From NCBI RefSeq assembly GCF_003351025.1, contig NZ_QPCG01000007.1, positions 1 to 64,000 of the forward strand: a stretch of 64,000 bases of DNA, read 5' to 3'. The notes beneath the pieces were generated by a model. The model had not been told where the DNA came from. It was given only the letters and a program-made list of their open reading frames with translations, and did no database searches. Within the stretch, counting starts at the first letter, position 1, and the number at the start of each line of letters is the position of its first letter. The DNA comes from Mucilaginibacter endophyticus (lineage in GTDB: Bacteria; Bacteroidota; Bacteroidia; Sphingobacteriales; Sphingobacteriaceae). Position numbers and translations under genes: made by a program. Positions 34,007 to 43,336 of the stretch are shown here, piece after piece.

Positions 34007-37000
34007 ATGATTAAAAAGTTACCCCTGTTTTTAGTTTTACTGTTGAGTTTTCTTGGTGTAAAAGCCCAGGATTCGGTACAATACCGGATGATCCTGATTG
34101 GTGATGCCGGTGAAATGGACATGCAGCAAAGTGCCGTTTTAAAACATGCAGCGGCCAGTGTTCTTAAAAATAAAACTTCGGTATTTTATCTGGGCGATAA
34201 TATTTATCCGCGAGGGATGGGTTTACCAGGCAGTCCGGAAGAGGCTGAAACCCAAAAGATCCTGCAATCGCAATATCAACCTATGCGGGCAGCTGGTGCA
34301 CCGGTATATTTCATCCCCGGTAATCATGACTGGGATAAGATGGGTCCGCTTGGCCTGGCTAAAATAAAACGGCAATGGGAATACCTGGATCAACAGGGTG
34401 ATAAACTGCTGAAGATGGTACCTGAAAATGGCTGCCCGGATCCGGTAGAGATCAACCTAACCAATGACCTTACAGTGATAGTTTTTGACAGCGAATGGTG
34501 GTTATATCCTTTCAGTAAAAGTAATCCGGGTGCCGAATGCGATTGCAAAACCAAGGATGATATTGCCGATAAGATCAAACTGATATTTGAGCGTAATAAA
34601 GATAAGGTGATTATACTGGCCTCGCACCACCCATTCCAGAGTTATGGTACGCATGGCGGGTATTTTTCGCTTAAAGATCATATCTTCCCGCTTACCGTAG
34701 CCAATAAAGACCTTTGGGTTCCATTACCGGTAATAGGCTCGCTTTATCCGTTTTTACGTTCAACATTCTCCAATCCGGAAGATCTGGGTCATCCTTTATA
34801 TAAAGACATGATTAAAAAGGTTGATGGCGTTTTTGCCGGTTTTCCAAACCTGATCCATGTGGCCGGGCACGAACATGGCCTGCAGTTCATCAAAAGCAAA
34901 CAGGTGCAGGTAGTAAGCGGGGCAGGAGCCAAGCAAACTTACGCCATTAAAGGTAAATACTCGCTTTTTGCTGATGCTACGCAAGGCTACGTAACTGCCG
35001 ATATGCTGATAGACAAGCGAATGCGATTTACCTATTACATCGATAGCGATCAGGGTGTTAAACAGGTGTTTACCTACACACAGCCATACACATCGGTAAA
35101 AAACGTTCCTGATACACTGCATACGCCTATTAAGGCTGATAGTATGGTAGTTAGGGTTCATCCTAAATATGATAGCGTAAGCAATTTTCACCGCCGTTGG
35201 TTTGGCGAAAATTATCGTAAGGAATGGGCCGCCGAAACAAAGTTGCCGGTGATCCGGCTGTCAGAAGTCCATGGCGGCTTAAAAGCCGAAAGCATTGGTG
35301 GTGGCTTTCAGACACACTCATTACGTTTAATTGATAAAGACGGTAAAGAATGGGTGTTACGCAGTGTGGAGAAGCAACCGGAAAAGATTCTGCCCGATGA
35401 ATTCCAGGAAACCTTTGCTAAAGATTGGGTTAACGATGCCATGAGTGCGCAACATCCGTTCTCCGCATTGATTGTACCTCCGCTGGCTACAGCAGCCCGG
35501 GTGCCGCATGCCAACCCAATGATCGGTGTGGTATCGCCTGATCCGGTTTTGGGGCAGTACGCTAATATTTTTGCAAACAAGGTTTGTTTGCTTGAAGAGC
35601 GCGAACCGGGCGGTAAATCTGATAATACCGTAAAAATGATTGGCAAAATGTTGGAGGATAACGATAACACGGTAGACGGGGATGAATTTTTACGCGCCCG
35701 CCTGCTCGACCTACTCATTGGCGATTGGGACAGGCACGGAGATCAATGGCGCTGGCGTGACGAGGACAAAGGTAAAGGCAAGTTTTACACCGCTGTTCCG
35801 CGCGACCGCGACCAGGTATTTTATACCAATCAGGGTGTGTTGCCAACAATAGCTGCCCAACCATGGATAGCGCCTAACTTGCAGGGCTTTAGCGGCGAGA
35901 TTTACAGCGTCAAATATTCGTTATGGAAAACTATGTTCATGCAAAGGTGGCCATCTGTTCAGTACAGTCATGAACAGTGGACAAAAATTGTAAATGATTT
36001 TGTCGCTGCCGAAACTGATGAGGTGCTGGAGGCGGGTTTGAGGCGTTTGCCAGAATCATCGTATAAACTGAGGCATGATGTATTGCTGAAGCAATTGAAA
36101 GAGCGTCGCGCTAACATCCCGGCCGAAATGGAATACTATTACAAGTTCATCAATAAGATAGTTGATATCCATACCTCTAATAAAAACGAACTGGTAACCG
36201 TAAAGGATCAGCCTAACGGCAGCCTGAACGTGGTGATTAACAAGATCAACAAAAGCGGCGAGGTTAAAGATACCCTTATGAACCAGAATTATCACCCCGA
36301 TATTACCAAAGAGCTCCGCATTTACGTAAGTGGTGGCGATGATAAGGTGGTGCTTGATAATTCCACATCGCCAATTAAGTTGAGGTTTATTGATAGCACA
36401 GGTACCAAAAACTATAATATCGTAAACTCCCTTAATACGGTGCAACTGTATGACAGGGGAAAAAAGCTTACCATCACCGGTGATGAATCAAAGGTTAACA
36501 AGCATATCAGTAAGGATAGCGCTAACACTTCATACTTGCGCGTTAACCTGATGAACGTGATAGCGCCACTGGCCAATATCTCTTACAATCCGGATGAGGG
36601 TGTATTGCTTGGCGCCGGTTTTAAATATACCCACCAAGAGGGTTTTCAAAAGCTACCTTATAATGATGTGCAGACCGTTTTTGCAAGCCACTCGTTCAGC
36701 ACAAAGGCCTTCAAAATTAGTTACAGCGGCGAGTGGATCCACGCTTTTGGTAACGCCGACTTTTTAATGAACGGTCAGTTTGATTATCCGGATAATATAA
36801 ACTTTTTTGGCCGCGGCAACGAAACACAGTTTATCAAGGTTGGTGACTACCGTAAATACCACCGCACACGCTTTACCAACTTAACGTTTAGCCCAGCTTT
36901 CAGGTGGCGTAACGAATCGGGGACCTCGTTAACGGTAGGCCCTGCGTTTCAGTACTATAATTTAAATATCGATGACAATACAGGTCGATTTATTACATAT

Positions 37001-37612
37001 CCGTTACTGACAAACGCGCCTGACAGTTATACCTTTGATAAAACAAAATTGCACGCTGGCATAGTTGTTGACTTTACCAACGATAAGCGTAATAATAAGA
37101 TACTTCCGGCCTGGGGAAGCTTTATAAATATCAAACTTCAGGAGTTTAAAGGTTTAAATAATAACTCCACAAGTTTTGCTCAGTTGATACCCCAGGTTGC
37201 TTTATACAAGAGCCTGAACGCTAAAAGCAGTATTGTTTTGGCAGATAGGGTAGGCGGTGGTATTACCATTGGCAAAACCTCCTTTTACCAGTCGTTGTTT
37301 TTGGGTGGGCAGGATAATTTATTGGGCTACAGGTTGTACAGGTTTGCTGGTCAGCATAGTTTTTATAATAACCTGGAACTGCGTATTAAGCTAACGGATT
37401 TTGCCAGCTATATTGTTCCCGGACAGATAGGTGTTATCGGTTTTTACGATATAGGCCGCGTTTGGGAAAACGGGCAAAGCTCGGATAAATGGCACAACGG
37501 TACGGGCGCCGGTTTTTATGTAGCGCCTGCAAGGCTGGCAGTTATTAAAATAATTGCCGCTTACTCTGAAGAAGGATGGTACCCTTATCTTTCAACCAGT
37601 TTCAGATTTTAA
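34007..37612 (+). CDS. Metallophosphatase, atypical kinase-like domain and BamA-like outer-membrane barrel in one chain
   Basis: A 1201-residue outer-membrane protein in three parts after a signal peptide (1-20, GVKAQ). Residues 25-360 are a calcineurin-like phosphatase with all metal motifs: GDAGE (32-36), GDN (63-65), GNHD (105-108), HH (207-208) and GHEH (287-290). Residues about 395-720 resemble an atypical kinase of the Fam20/HipA/PI4K-II kind: a glycine-rich turn GGG 431-433, a candidate lysine K456, an E-rich hinge LEEREP, a catalytic-loop-like LLIGDWDRHGDQW (D575, H577) and a metal-site-like PRDRDQ (D600, D602). Residues about 855-1201 form a surface-antigen/BamA-type barrel ending in Phe. 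The kinase reading is inference; the other two parts are clear. It follows the propeller gene by 49 bases. A paralogue without the phosphatase is at 40345. Confidence 0.82.
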   Translation: MIKKLPLFLVLLLSFLGVKAQDSVQYRMILIGDAGEMDMQQSAVLKHAAASVLKNKTSVFYLGDNIYPRGMGLPGSPEEAETQKILQSQYQPMRAAGAPVYFIPGNHDWDKMGPLGLAKIKRQWEYLDQQGDKLLKMVPENGCPDPVEINLTNDLTVIVFDSEWWLYPFSKSNPGAECDCKTKDDIADKIKLIFERNKDKVIILASHHPFQSYGTHGGYFSLKDHIFPLTVANKDLWVPLPVIGSLYPFLRSTFSNPEDLGHPLYKDMIKKVDGVFAGFPNLIHVAGHEHGLQFIKSKQVQVVSGAGAKQTYAIKGKYSLFADATQGYVTADMLIDKRMRFTYYIDSDQGVKQVFTYTQPYTSVKNVPDTLHTPIKADSMVVRVHPKYDSVSNFHRRWFGENYRKEWAAETKLPVIRLSEVHGGLKAESIGGGFQTHSLRLIDKDGKEWVLRSVEKQPEKILPDEFQETFAKDWVNDAMSAQHPFSALIVPPLATAARVPHANPMIGVVSPDPVLGQYANIFANKVCLLEEREPGGKSDNTVKMIGKMLEDNDNTVDGDEFLRARLLDLLIGDWDRHGDQWRWRDEDKGKGKFYTAVPRDRDQVFYTNQGVLPTIAAQPWIAPNLQGFSGEIYSVKYSLWKTMFMQRWPSVQYSHEQWTKIVNDFVAAETDEVLEAGLRRLPESSYKLRHDVLLKQLKERRANIPAEMEYYYKFINKIVDIHTSNKNELVTVKDQPNGSLNVVINKINKSGEVKDTLMNQNYHPDITKELRIYVSGGDDKVVLDNSTSPIKLRFIDSTGTKNYNIVNSLNTVQLYDRGKKLTITGDESKVNKHISKDSANTSYLRVNLMNVIAPLANISYNPDEGVLLGAGFKYTHQEGFQKLPYNDVQTVFASHSFSTKAFKISYSGEWIHAFGNADFLMNGQFDYPDNINFFGRGNETQFIKVGDYRKYHRTRFTNLTFSPAFRWRNESGTSLTVGPAFQYYNLNIDDNTGRFITYPLLTNAPDSYTFDKTKLHAGIVVDFTNDKRNNKILPAWGSFINIKLQEFKGLNNNSTSFAQLIPQVALYKSLNAKSSIVLADRVGGGITIGKTSFYQSLFLGGQDNLLGYRLYRFAGQHSFYNNLELRIKLTDFASYIVPGQIGVIGFYDIGRVWENGQSSDKWHNGTGAGFYVAPARLAVIKIIAAYSEEGWYPYLSTSFRF

Positions 37613-37635
37613 TAAGGGTAAATTGAAATTTTAAA

Positions 37636-39993
37636 ATGCATACAGAAGTACTTAATATAAGCAAAAACGAATGCAGCATTTGCCAGGTTGAAACATGCCT
37701 GACATTTAACCCCTTCGTTGAGCATTTGAAAGAACGGATTGCCACCGAAAAAACGCTCAAAAGCGAGTTTTATCGCTACGTGCTGGGCCGTTTTGAGCAT
37801 GATATTTGCATTGACCTGGACATGCGGCCATCTGATGCCGAAAAGTACAGGGAAATGCTGGAGCTTATTTACTCCATACTTACACCTCCAATAGCCAACG
37901 AAAAGGAATTTTACTGGGCGCTGAGCACACCGGTACCTGATAAGATATTTTTCAGCACCGAAGCTTTTTATGATTTTCATTCAAGTCACCATTCTAACCT
38001 GTATGCGCTGAATGTGCCCAAGAATGATATGTTTAGCGACAGGCAAAAACGTTTCATTTATAACCTCATCCTTGAGCGGATGTATGGCTTTTCGACGGCA
38101 ATGAAAAATGAGTTGCTGTTTTCATACGAGGATCCCGAAACAGGCCTTTCCAGGTATTTTAATATCGTGACTGATCCGCGCTTTGTAGAGATTGAACTTA
38201 ATGGCGAGTTGCCGGAGCTTAGCTTTGATACTATCGAACCCTATTTACATTCGCATGCAAGCCTGGAGTTAATTGAGCAGGTGTTGCCGCTTAACATCTT
38301 TAAATTTAAAGGGTTTTCAATTATAAGTTTAACGGATATTACCCTTACTCACGCGCTTGAAAACATCCGTACCGAACTGGTTAATCACTCGTCAAATGAA
38401 GATGAACAGTATGCGCACGTCATCAGCTCGCTTAAAACCCTTGCCGAAAGTCCGGGTATCGAATTTGGGTTGATGCCTTTTTTAACCATCAATAACGAAC
38501 CCATTTTTGATAATGATGAATGTTCAAAAAGCATTTTGTTAAAAGCTGCCAAAGAGTTTAACCTTGCGGAAGAAACATTTGATGCCGTTGTGGATGATTA
38601 TAATCAAAACCCAAGGCCAATTTTCTTTAATTCCATTACCGATGAAAAGATAGGGAAATTTCCATTTCTACAGGTTTTGAAACAGGCTGGCATTAAATCA
38701 TATGGCATTTTTCCGGTGTATTACAACAAGAAAAATGTAGGCATCATGGAGGTGTATTCTTATAAGGAAATTGTTTTTTATGAGAAACTGCTTTCAAAAT
38801 TACAGGCTACAATTCCGCTGATAGCGCAACTGCTTCAAAATAGTATCGATCAGTTTGAAGCCCGCATTGCTGGTGTTATCAAACATAAATTTACTTCGCT
38901 ACAACCATCCGTTCAATGGAAGTTTAACGAGGTAGCGTGGAATTATCTTAAAGAAAAACGCAGGAAGAAAAAGAACCCCGAGATTGAAACGGTATCCTTC
39001 AGCCACGTGTACCCGCTGTTTGGCGCTATTGATATCCGCAATTCAACGGTGGAGCGAAACAGCGCGCTGCAGGAGGATTTGAAAAGTCTGCTGACCATTC
39101 TTATCGATACCTTGCGGCACCTTAATGAGCACATACATCTAAGTCTTACCGGTAAACTGGTATCTAAATGCGAAGAGTGGCTGGAACGCATCAGTGGTTA
39201 TATCACTACTAATGATGAGTTGATGCTGGATACTTTCCTGCATAACGAAGTTAATCCTTTCTTGCAGCATTTCAGAAATAACTACCCTGCCGAAAGGGAA
39301 ATTATTGACCTGTATTTTGATGCCATGAATGAGGAAACCGGAGCTTCATTTGAGCACAGGCGCGGTCTGGAAACTTCCATGCAGCTGATCAATACTTCCA
39401 TCAACCAATATCTTGAACAGGCTCAGACAGAAGTGCAGGAATCATTTCCCTGTTATTTTGAAAAATTCCGTACCGATGGAGTTGAGTATGATATTTACAT
39501 TGGGCAGTCGATAGCGCCGCAACGCGTTTTCGATACGCTATACCTTAAAAATATCCGTTTGTGGCAGTTGAGGTCGATGGCCGAGATCGCCAGGATGACA
39601 AACGATCTTAGCGAGCAGTTATCGCGTCCGTTGCAGACTACGCATTTGATCTTTATCCATTCCAACCCGATAGATATCAGCTTCAGGAATGACGAAAGGC
39701 GTTTTGATGTTGAGGGCGCTTATAATATCCGCTACGAGGTGATCAAAAAACGTATCGACAAAGTTTTGATTGCCGGTACCTTTGAACGCCTTACTCAACC
39801 CGGTAAAATAGCTATGGTGTATTTCAACCCGACAGAAGCTGCCGAGTATGATGAATACATCAGGTACCTGCAAGTACAAGGCTATCTGCTTGATGATCTG
39901 GAATATCTTGAACTGGAAGAGTTGCAGGGCGTTAGCGGCTTGAAAGCTCTGCGTGTTGGGGTTAATTATCAATTGCCATTGCTGAGTAAGTAA
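37636..39993 (+). CDS. Large cytoplasmic GAF-like protein of unknown function
   Basis: A 785-residue protein with no signal peptide. The N-terminus has three cysteines (NECSICQVETC). The middle (about 280-430) resembles a GAF sensor domain (FPFLQVLKQAGIKSYGIFPVYYNKKNVGIMEVYS). After it comes YPLFGAIDIRNSTVERN, with D466, which looks like the start of a class III nucleotide cyclase (hydrophobic strand then D-I and a polar turn), although the second metal aspartate and substrate residues are not obvious. The remainder is helical and of unknown fold. It follows the phosphatase-kinase-barrel gene by 23 bases and so probably belongs to the ppk1 operon as a sensory component. Confidence 0.65.
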   Translation: MHTEVLNISKNECSICQVETCLTFNPFVEHLKERIATEKTLKSEFYRYVLGRFEHDICIDLDMRPSDAEKYREMLELIYSILTPPIANEKEFYWALSTPVPDKIFFSTEAFYDFHSSHHSNLYALNVPKNDMFSDRQKRFIYNLILERMYGFSTAMKNELLFSYEDPETGLSRYFNIVTDPRFVEIELNGELPELSFDTIEPYLHSHASLELIEQVLPLNIFKFKGFSIISLTDITLTHALENIRTELVNHSSNEDEQYAHVISSLKTLAESPGIEFGLMPFLTINNEPIFDNDECSKSILLKAAKEFNLAEETFDAVVDDYNQNPRPIFFNSITDEKIGKFPFLQVLKQAGIKSYGIFPVYYNKKNVGIMEVYSYKEIVFYEKLLSKLQATIPLIAQLLQNSIDQFEARIAGVIKHKFTSLQPSVQWKFNEVAWNYLKEKRRKKKNPEIETVSFSHVYPLFGAIDIRNSTVERNSALQEDLKSLLTILIDTLRHLNEHIHLSLTGKLVSKCEEWLERISGYITTNDELMLDTFLHNEVNPFLQHFRNNYPAEREIIDLYFDAMNEETGASFEHRRGLETSMQLINTSINQYLEQAQTEVQESFPCYFEKFRTDGVEYDIYIGQSIAPQRVFDTLYLKNIRLWQLRSMAEIARMTNDLSEQLSRPLQTTHLIFIHSNPIDISFRNDERRFDVEGAYNIRYEVIKKRIDKVLIAGTFERLTQPGKIAMVYFNPTEAAEYDEYIRYLQVQGYLLDDLEYLELEELQGVSGLKALRVGVNYQLPLLSK

Positions 39994-40344
39994 ACCACTG
40001 AAATTTATAATTAATCTTACGCCGTTGTTGTTGTCACCACAGATGTTCGGAAGATGCACATCAATCAAAAATGTTGGTTTAAAAATCATGTCATTGCGAG
40101 GAGGTACGACGAAGCAATCTCGTAGCCAATGCATGTCCGCCCTGCATAGCTACGAGATTGCCACGCTAAGCTCGCAATGACATACTTTTTTTAAGAGTGT
40201 TTGAGCAAAGCGAAGAAGCCCCTTCGTGCGTCAGCATGACAATAGGTTATTAAATTTCCCTATTAAACTCGCAGCTATTCGTACATTAATTAAAACTATT
40301 TTGTAATATGCATTATTCTACTGTTGCATTACTTACAAAACCAC
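39994..40344. repeat. Gap with GTCATTGCGAG-family inverted repeat, copy 3
   Basis: The repeat spans 40088-40183: ATGTCATTGCGAGGAGGTAC and GAAGCAATCTCGTAGC on the left, GCTACGAGATTGCC and CTCGCAATGACAT on the right. A partial related unit (GAGCAAAGCGAAGAAGCCCC, then CAGCATGACA) lies at 40201-40242. No gene is seen in the remainder. The repeat separates the ppk1 run from the second kinase-like/barrel gene. Confidence 0.75.
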
Positions 40345-42930
40345 ATGGGCGGCATAAAACTGTTCAAAGCTTTATCCTTTTTTTTAACGGCGGGCTTTTG
40401 CTTAGCCGGTAATACTTCTTACGCCCAAATACATGGAGATAGCGTTAAACTGGCTATCGAACCATCATACAATAATGTAAGCGGAACTCACCAATTTTTC
40501 CTTGGCGATAATTACCGCAAACTCTGGGCTGCTCCGGTTACCTTACCCGTGTTCCATCTTACTGCCGAAAAAGGTGGATTAAAAATATTGCAAAGGGGCG
40601 GCGGTAAGCAAACCAAATCATTACGCCTTCAGGATCCAACCGGGCAACAATGGGTATTACGTACCATTCAAAAATATCCTGAAAAAGGCCTGCCGGTTGA
40701 TTTAAGGCCTACCGTAGCCAAAGATATCCTGCAAGACCAGGTGTCAGCAGCACATCCATTTTCGGCACTTACGGTTCCGCCACTGGCCGAGGCCCTGGGT
40801 GTGCCGCATTCCAATCCAAAAATTGTTTACGTTCCGGACGATCCTGCTTTTGGGGAGTATCAAAAAGATTTTGCCAACCAGGTGTTTTTGTTCGAAGAAC
40901 GTGAACCGCTTGATGCTGAGAAAACTGATAATACCGAAAAGGTACAACGCAAGCTACAGGATGATAACGATAACCGTGTTGACCAAAAGACTGTACTTCG
41001 TGCCCGGTTACTGGATATGCTTTTGGGTGATTGGGACAGGCATGAAGACCAATGGCGCTGGGAAAAGATAGATGGCAAGCACGAAACCGTTTATGAACCT
41101 GTTCCGCGTGATCGTGATCAGGTGTATTATAAAACTTCGGGTGTTTTACCGTGGATAGTGGCACACCAGTGGCTCAAATCAAAATTTCAGGGTTACAGCG
41201 ATGAGATCAGGGACATCAACGGATGGAATTTCAATGCCCGCTACTTCGACCGTTATTTCCTGAACCAATTGAGCGAAGACGACTGGAAACAACAGATAGC
41301 CTTTGTACAAAGCAAACTTACTGATGACCTGATCAAAAAAGCGGTGCGTTTGATGCCTGATACCATTTATCAGCTTTCGGGCCCGGAGATTATCCGTAAA
41401 ATGATAGCAAGGCGTAACATTCTTCAAAAACAGGCGCTTGAGTATTATAAGTTCATTTCTAAATATGTAGATGTTCCGGCGAGTGATAAAACTGATAAGT
41501 TTACCGTAGCTCATGAAACCAATGGCGATATTACCCTTACCATAAATAAGATCAAGAAAGATGGTAGCGTTGACAAGGTAACCTACCAGCGCACTTTTAA
41601 ACCGGATGTTACAAAAGAAGTACGGATTTATGGTTTTGACGGTGACGATTTTTTCACGGTTACAGGTTCAACACGATCGCCCATTATAGTGCGAATGATA
41701 GGAGGGGATGGGATGGATACTTTCGCGGTAGACAGCAGTTTGAATAACAGGGGCAACACCTATATTTATGACCGTTCAGATCAAAAAAATGTACTGCCTT
41801 CTTCATCGTTAGCTAAAAATCGGACCTCGAGAGATACTGCTGTAAATAGCTACGATAAAACCAGTTTCAAATTTGATAGGTTTGAGCCTATCATTTTGGC
41901 CAATTACAGTAACGATGTTGGTGTGTTGCTGATAGGCGGTTTTTCTTACGAGCGGCATGGCTTTAGGAAAGAACCATATGCTTTCCGCGAAGAGTTTTTG
42001 ACCAATTACTCGTTGGAGCGTAAGTCGTTTTTGTTTACCTACATGGCCGACTGGAAAAAAGCTATAGGCGAAAATGATCTGAAAATCAATTTGCTATCGC
42101 GCGGTCCGCATAACCTGAGCAATTTCTTCGGCATCGGTAACAACACTGTTTTTGAAAATAAAGACGACAGAAAGATCTCGTACTATCGTAACCGCTATGA
42201 TTATGTTACGGGAGATGTTTCCCTGCACCGCGATTTTGGAACATTACACGTTAGTGCAGGTATTGCCGGTCAGTTTTATAACAGCAAGGCTTCAAACAAT
42301 ACCGAAAGATTTTTAAACGGTTATAATGCCGCGTTCCCGGATGAAAATGTATTTGGTACCAAGGTTTACGGAGGCCTAACAGCTAATGCAACGGTGGATA
42401 CCCGTAACAAACTCATTATACCAACACAAGGCATTTTATGGACAACTACCGTAAGCGGTTTTAGCGGTGGCGGCTCAGGCAGTCATAATACTTATGGGCA
42501 AGTGCTATCCGAGTTTAGCTTTTATTTGAACCCCGACAGGGATTCGGTATTGGTGATTGCTAATCGCACGGGGGTAGGAACCACGGTAGGCAACGCGGCC
42601 TATTTTCAGCAATTAAAGTTAGGCGGTTTCCAGAATTTCAGGGGATTTCATACCAACCGTTTTACCGGGCGTACAATGGCCTACAACAACCTCGAATTAC
42701 GCTTAAAAGTGCTTGATTTCACATCTTACCTATTACCCGGCTCGTTTGGCCTGATAGGCTTTAACGATGTAGGCAGGGTATGGGTTCCGGGTGAATCATC
42801 CGACAGGTGGCATGACGGTTATGGTGGCGGTTTATACATCATCCCTGCCCAACTGGTGTTGATTGAGGCGGTAATGGGCTTTTCAAAAGAAAGATCGCTG
42901 CCTTATATTTCTATTGGATTTAGGTTTTAA
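40345..42930 (+). CDS. Atypical kinase-like domain fused to BamA-like outer-membrane barrel (paralogue)
   Basis: An 861-residue outer-membrane protein aligned along its length with residues ~395-1201 of the protein at 34007, but lacking the phosphatase. I use the ATG at 40345, giving MGGIKLFKALSFFLTAGFCL and a signal peptide ending SYAQ; the frame extends seven codons upstream to a TTG. The kinase-like block is conserved: GGG in QRGGGKQTKS, WVLRTIQK, FEEREP, MLLGDWDRHEDQW (D231, H233 from this start) and PVPRDRDQV. The barrel starts near residue 530 and ends GFRF. Conservation of exactly these acidic residues between the paralogues argues for a catalytic or nucleotide-binding role. Periplasmic ATP is not expected, so the phosphate donor is an open question. 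Confidence 0.78.
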   Translation: MGGIKLFKALSFFLTAGFCLAGNTSYAQIHGDSVKLAIEPSYNNVSGTHQFFLGDNYRKLWAAPVTLPVFHLTAEKGGLKILQRGGGKQTKSLRLQDPTGQQWVLRTIQKYPEKGLPVDLRPTVAKDILQDQVSAAHPFSALTVPPLAEALGVPHSNPKIVYVPDDPAFGEYQKDFANQVFLFEEREPLDAEKTDNTEKVQRKLQDDNDNRVDQKTVLRARLLDMLLGDWDRHEDQWRWEKIDGKHETVYEPVPRDRDQVYYKTSGVLPWIVAHQWLKSKFQGYSDEIRDINGWNFNARYFDRYFLNQLSEDDWKQQIAFVQSKLTDDLIKKAVRLMPDTIYQLSGPEIIRKMIARRNILQKQALEYYKFISKYVDVPASDKTDKFTVAHETNGDITLTINKIKKDGSVDKVTYQRTFKPDVTKEVRIYGFDGDDFFTVTGSTRSPIIVRMIGGDGMDTFAVDSSLNNRGNTYIYDRSDQKNVLPSSSLAKNRTSRDTAVNSYDKTSFKFDRFEPIILANYSNDVGVLLIGGFSYERHGFRKEPYAFREEFLTNYSLERKSFLFTYMADWKKAIGENDLKINLLSRGPHNLSNFFGIGNNTVFENKDDRKISYYRNRYDYVTGDVSLHRDFGTLHVSAGIAGQFYNSKASNNTERFLNGYNAAFPDENVFGTKVYGGLTANATVDTRNKLIIPTQGILWTTTVSGFSGGGSGSHNTYGQVLSEFSFYLNPDRDSVLVIANRTGVGTTVGNAAYFQQLKLGGFQNFRGFHTNRFTGRTMAYNNLELRLKVLDFTSYLLPGSFGLIGFNDVGRVWVPGESSDRWHDGYGGGLYIIPAQLVLIEAVMGFSKERSLPYISIGFRF

Positions 42931-43336
42931 GAAAGATAAACTGCCGCGGGTTTCGAAAAACCTACCATGATATAATCAAAACTGGTGTCATGCTGAGCCA
43001 ATCGAAGCATGGTGGGGAGGGCCTCTGCGCGCGACCCTTCGACAGGCTCAGGGTGACAGCCCCTTCTTGATTAATGTCGTTTCTCATTTAGAGGCCCACG
43101 GATTTAAATCACTCAGCATGACACCCATTTTATTACGTCGTGCTGAACTTGTTTCAGCATCCCACGCGACAGGCGATTTGATTGGCAGACAGCTTATCAA
43201 ATGAGATCTGAAGCAAGTTCGGGATGACGGCCTGATTAATAACCGCTAAAACATATGTTCCATTTTTTTTACATTTATATCATAAAATAATTCCCCTTTA
43301 CCGGCGGGCGGGTAATCGGGTTTTATATATTTGCAT
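42931..43336. repeat. Gap filled by GTCATGCTGA-type inverted repeats
   Basis: Two units are visible in 406 bases. The first, 42986-43061, runs from TGTCATGCTGAGCCAATCGA to CTTCGACAGGCTCAGGGTGACA. The second, 43137-43232, runs from GTCGTGCTGAACTTGTTTCA to GAAGCAAGTTCGGGATGACGG. A further ACTCAGCATGACACC is at 43111. No gene seen. A TATATTTG at 43326-43333 resembles a -10 box but lies almost on the rpe start codon. Confidence 0.7.

Noticed and set aside
43326..43333. TATATTTG as the rpe promoter
   Set aside because: It ends three bases before the ATG, so transcription would begin inside the gene; no -33 element fits.
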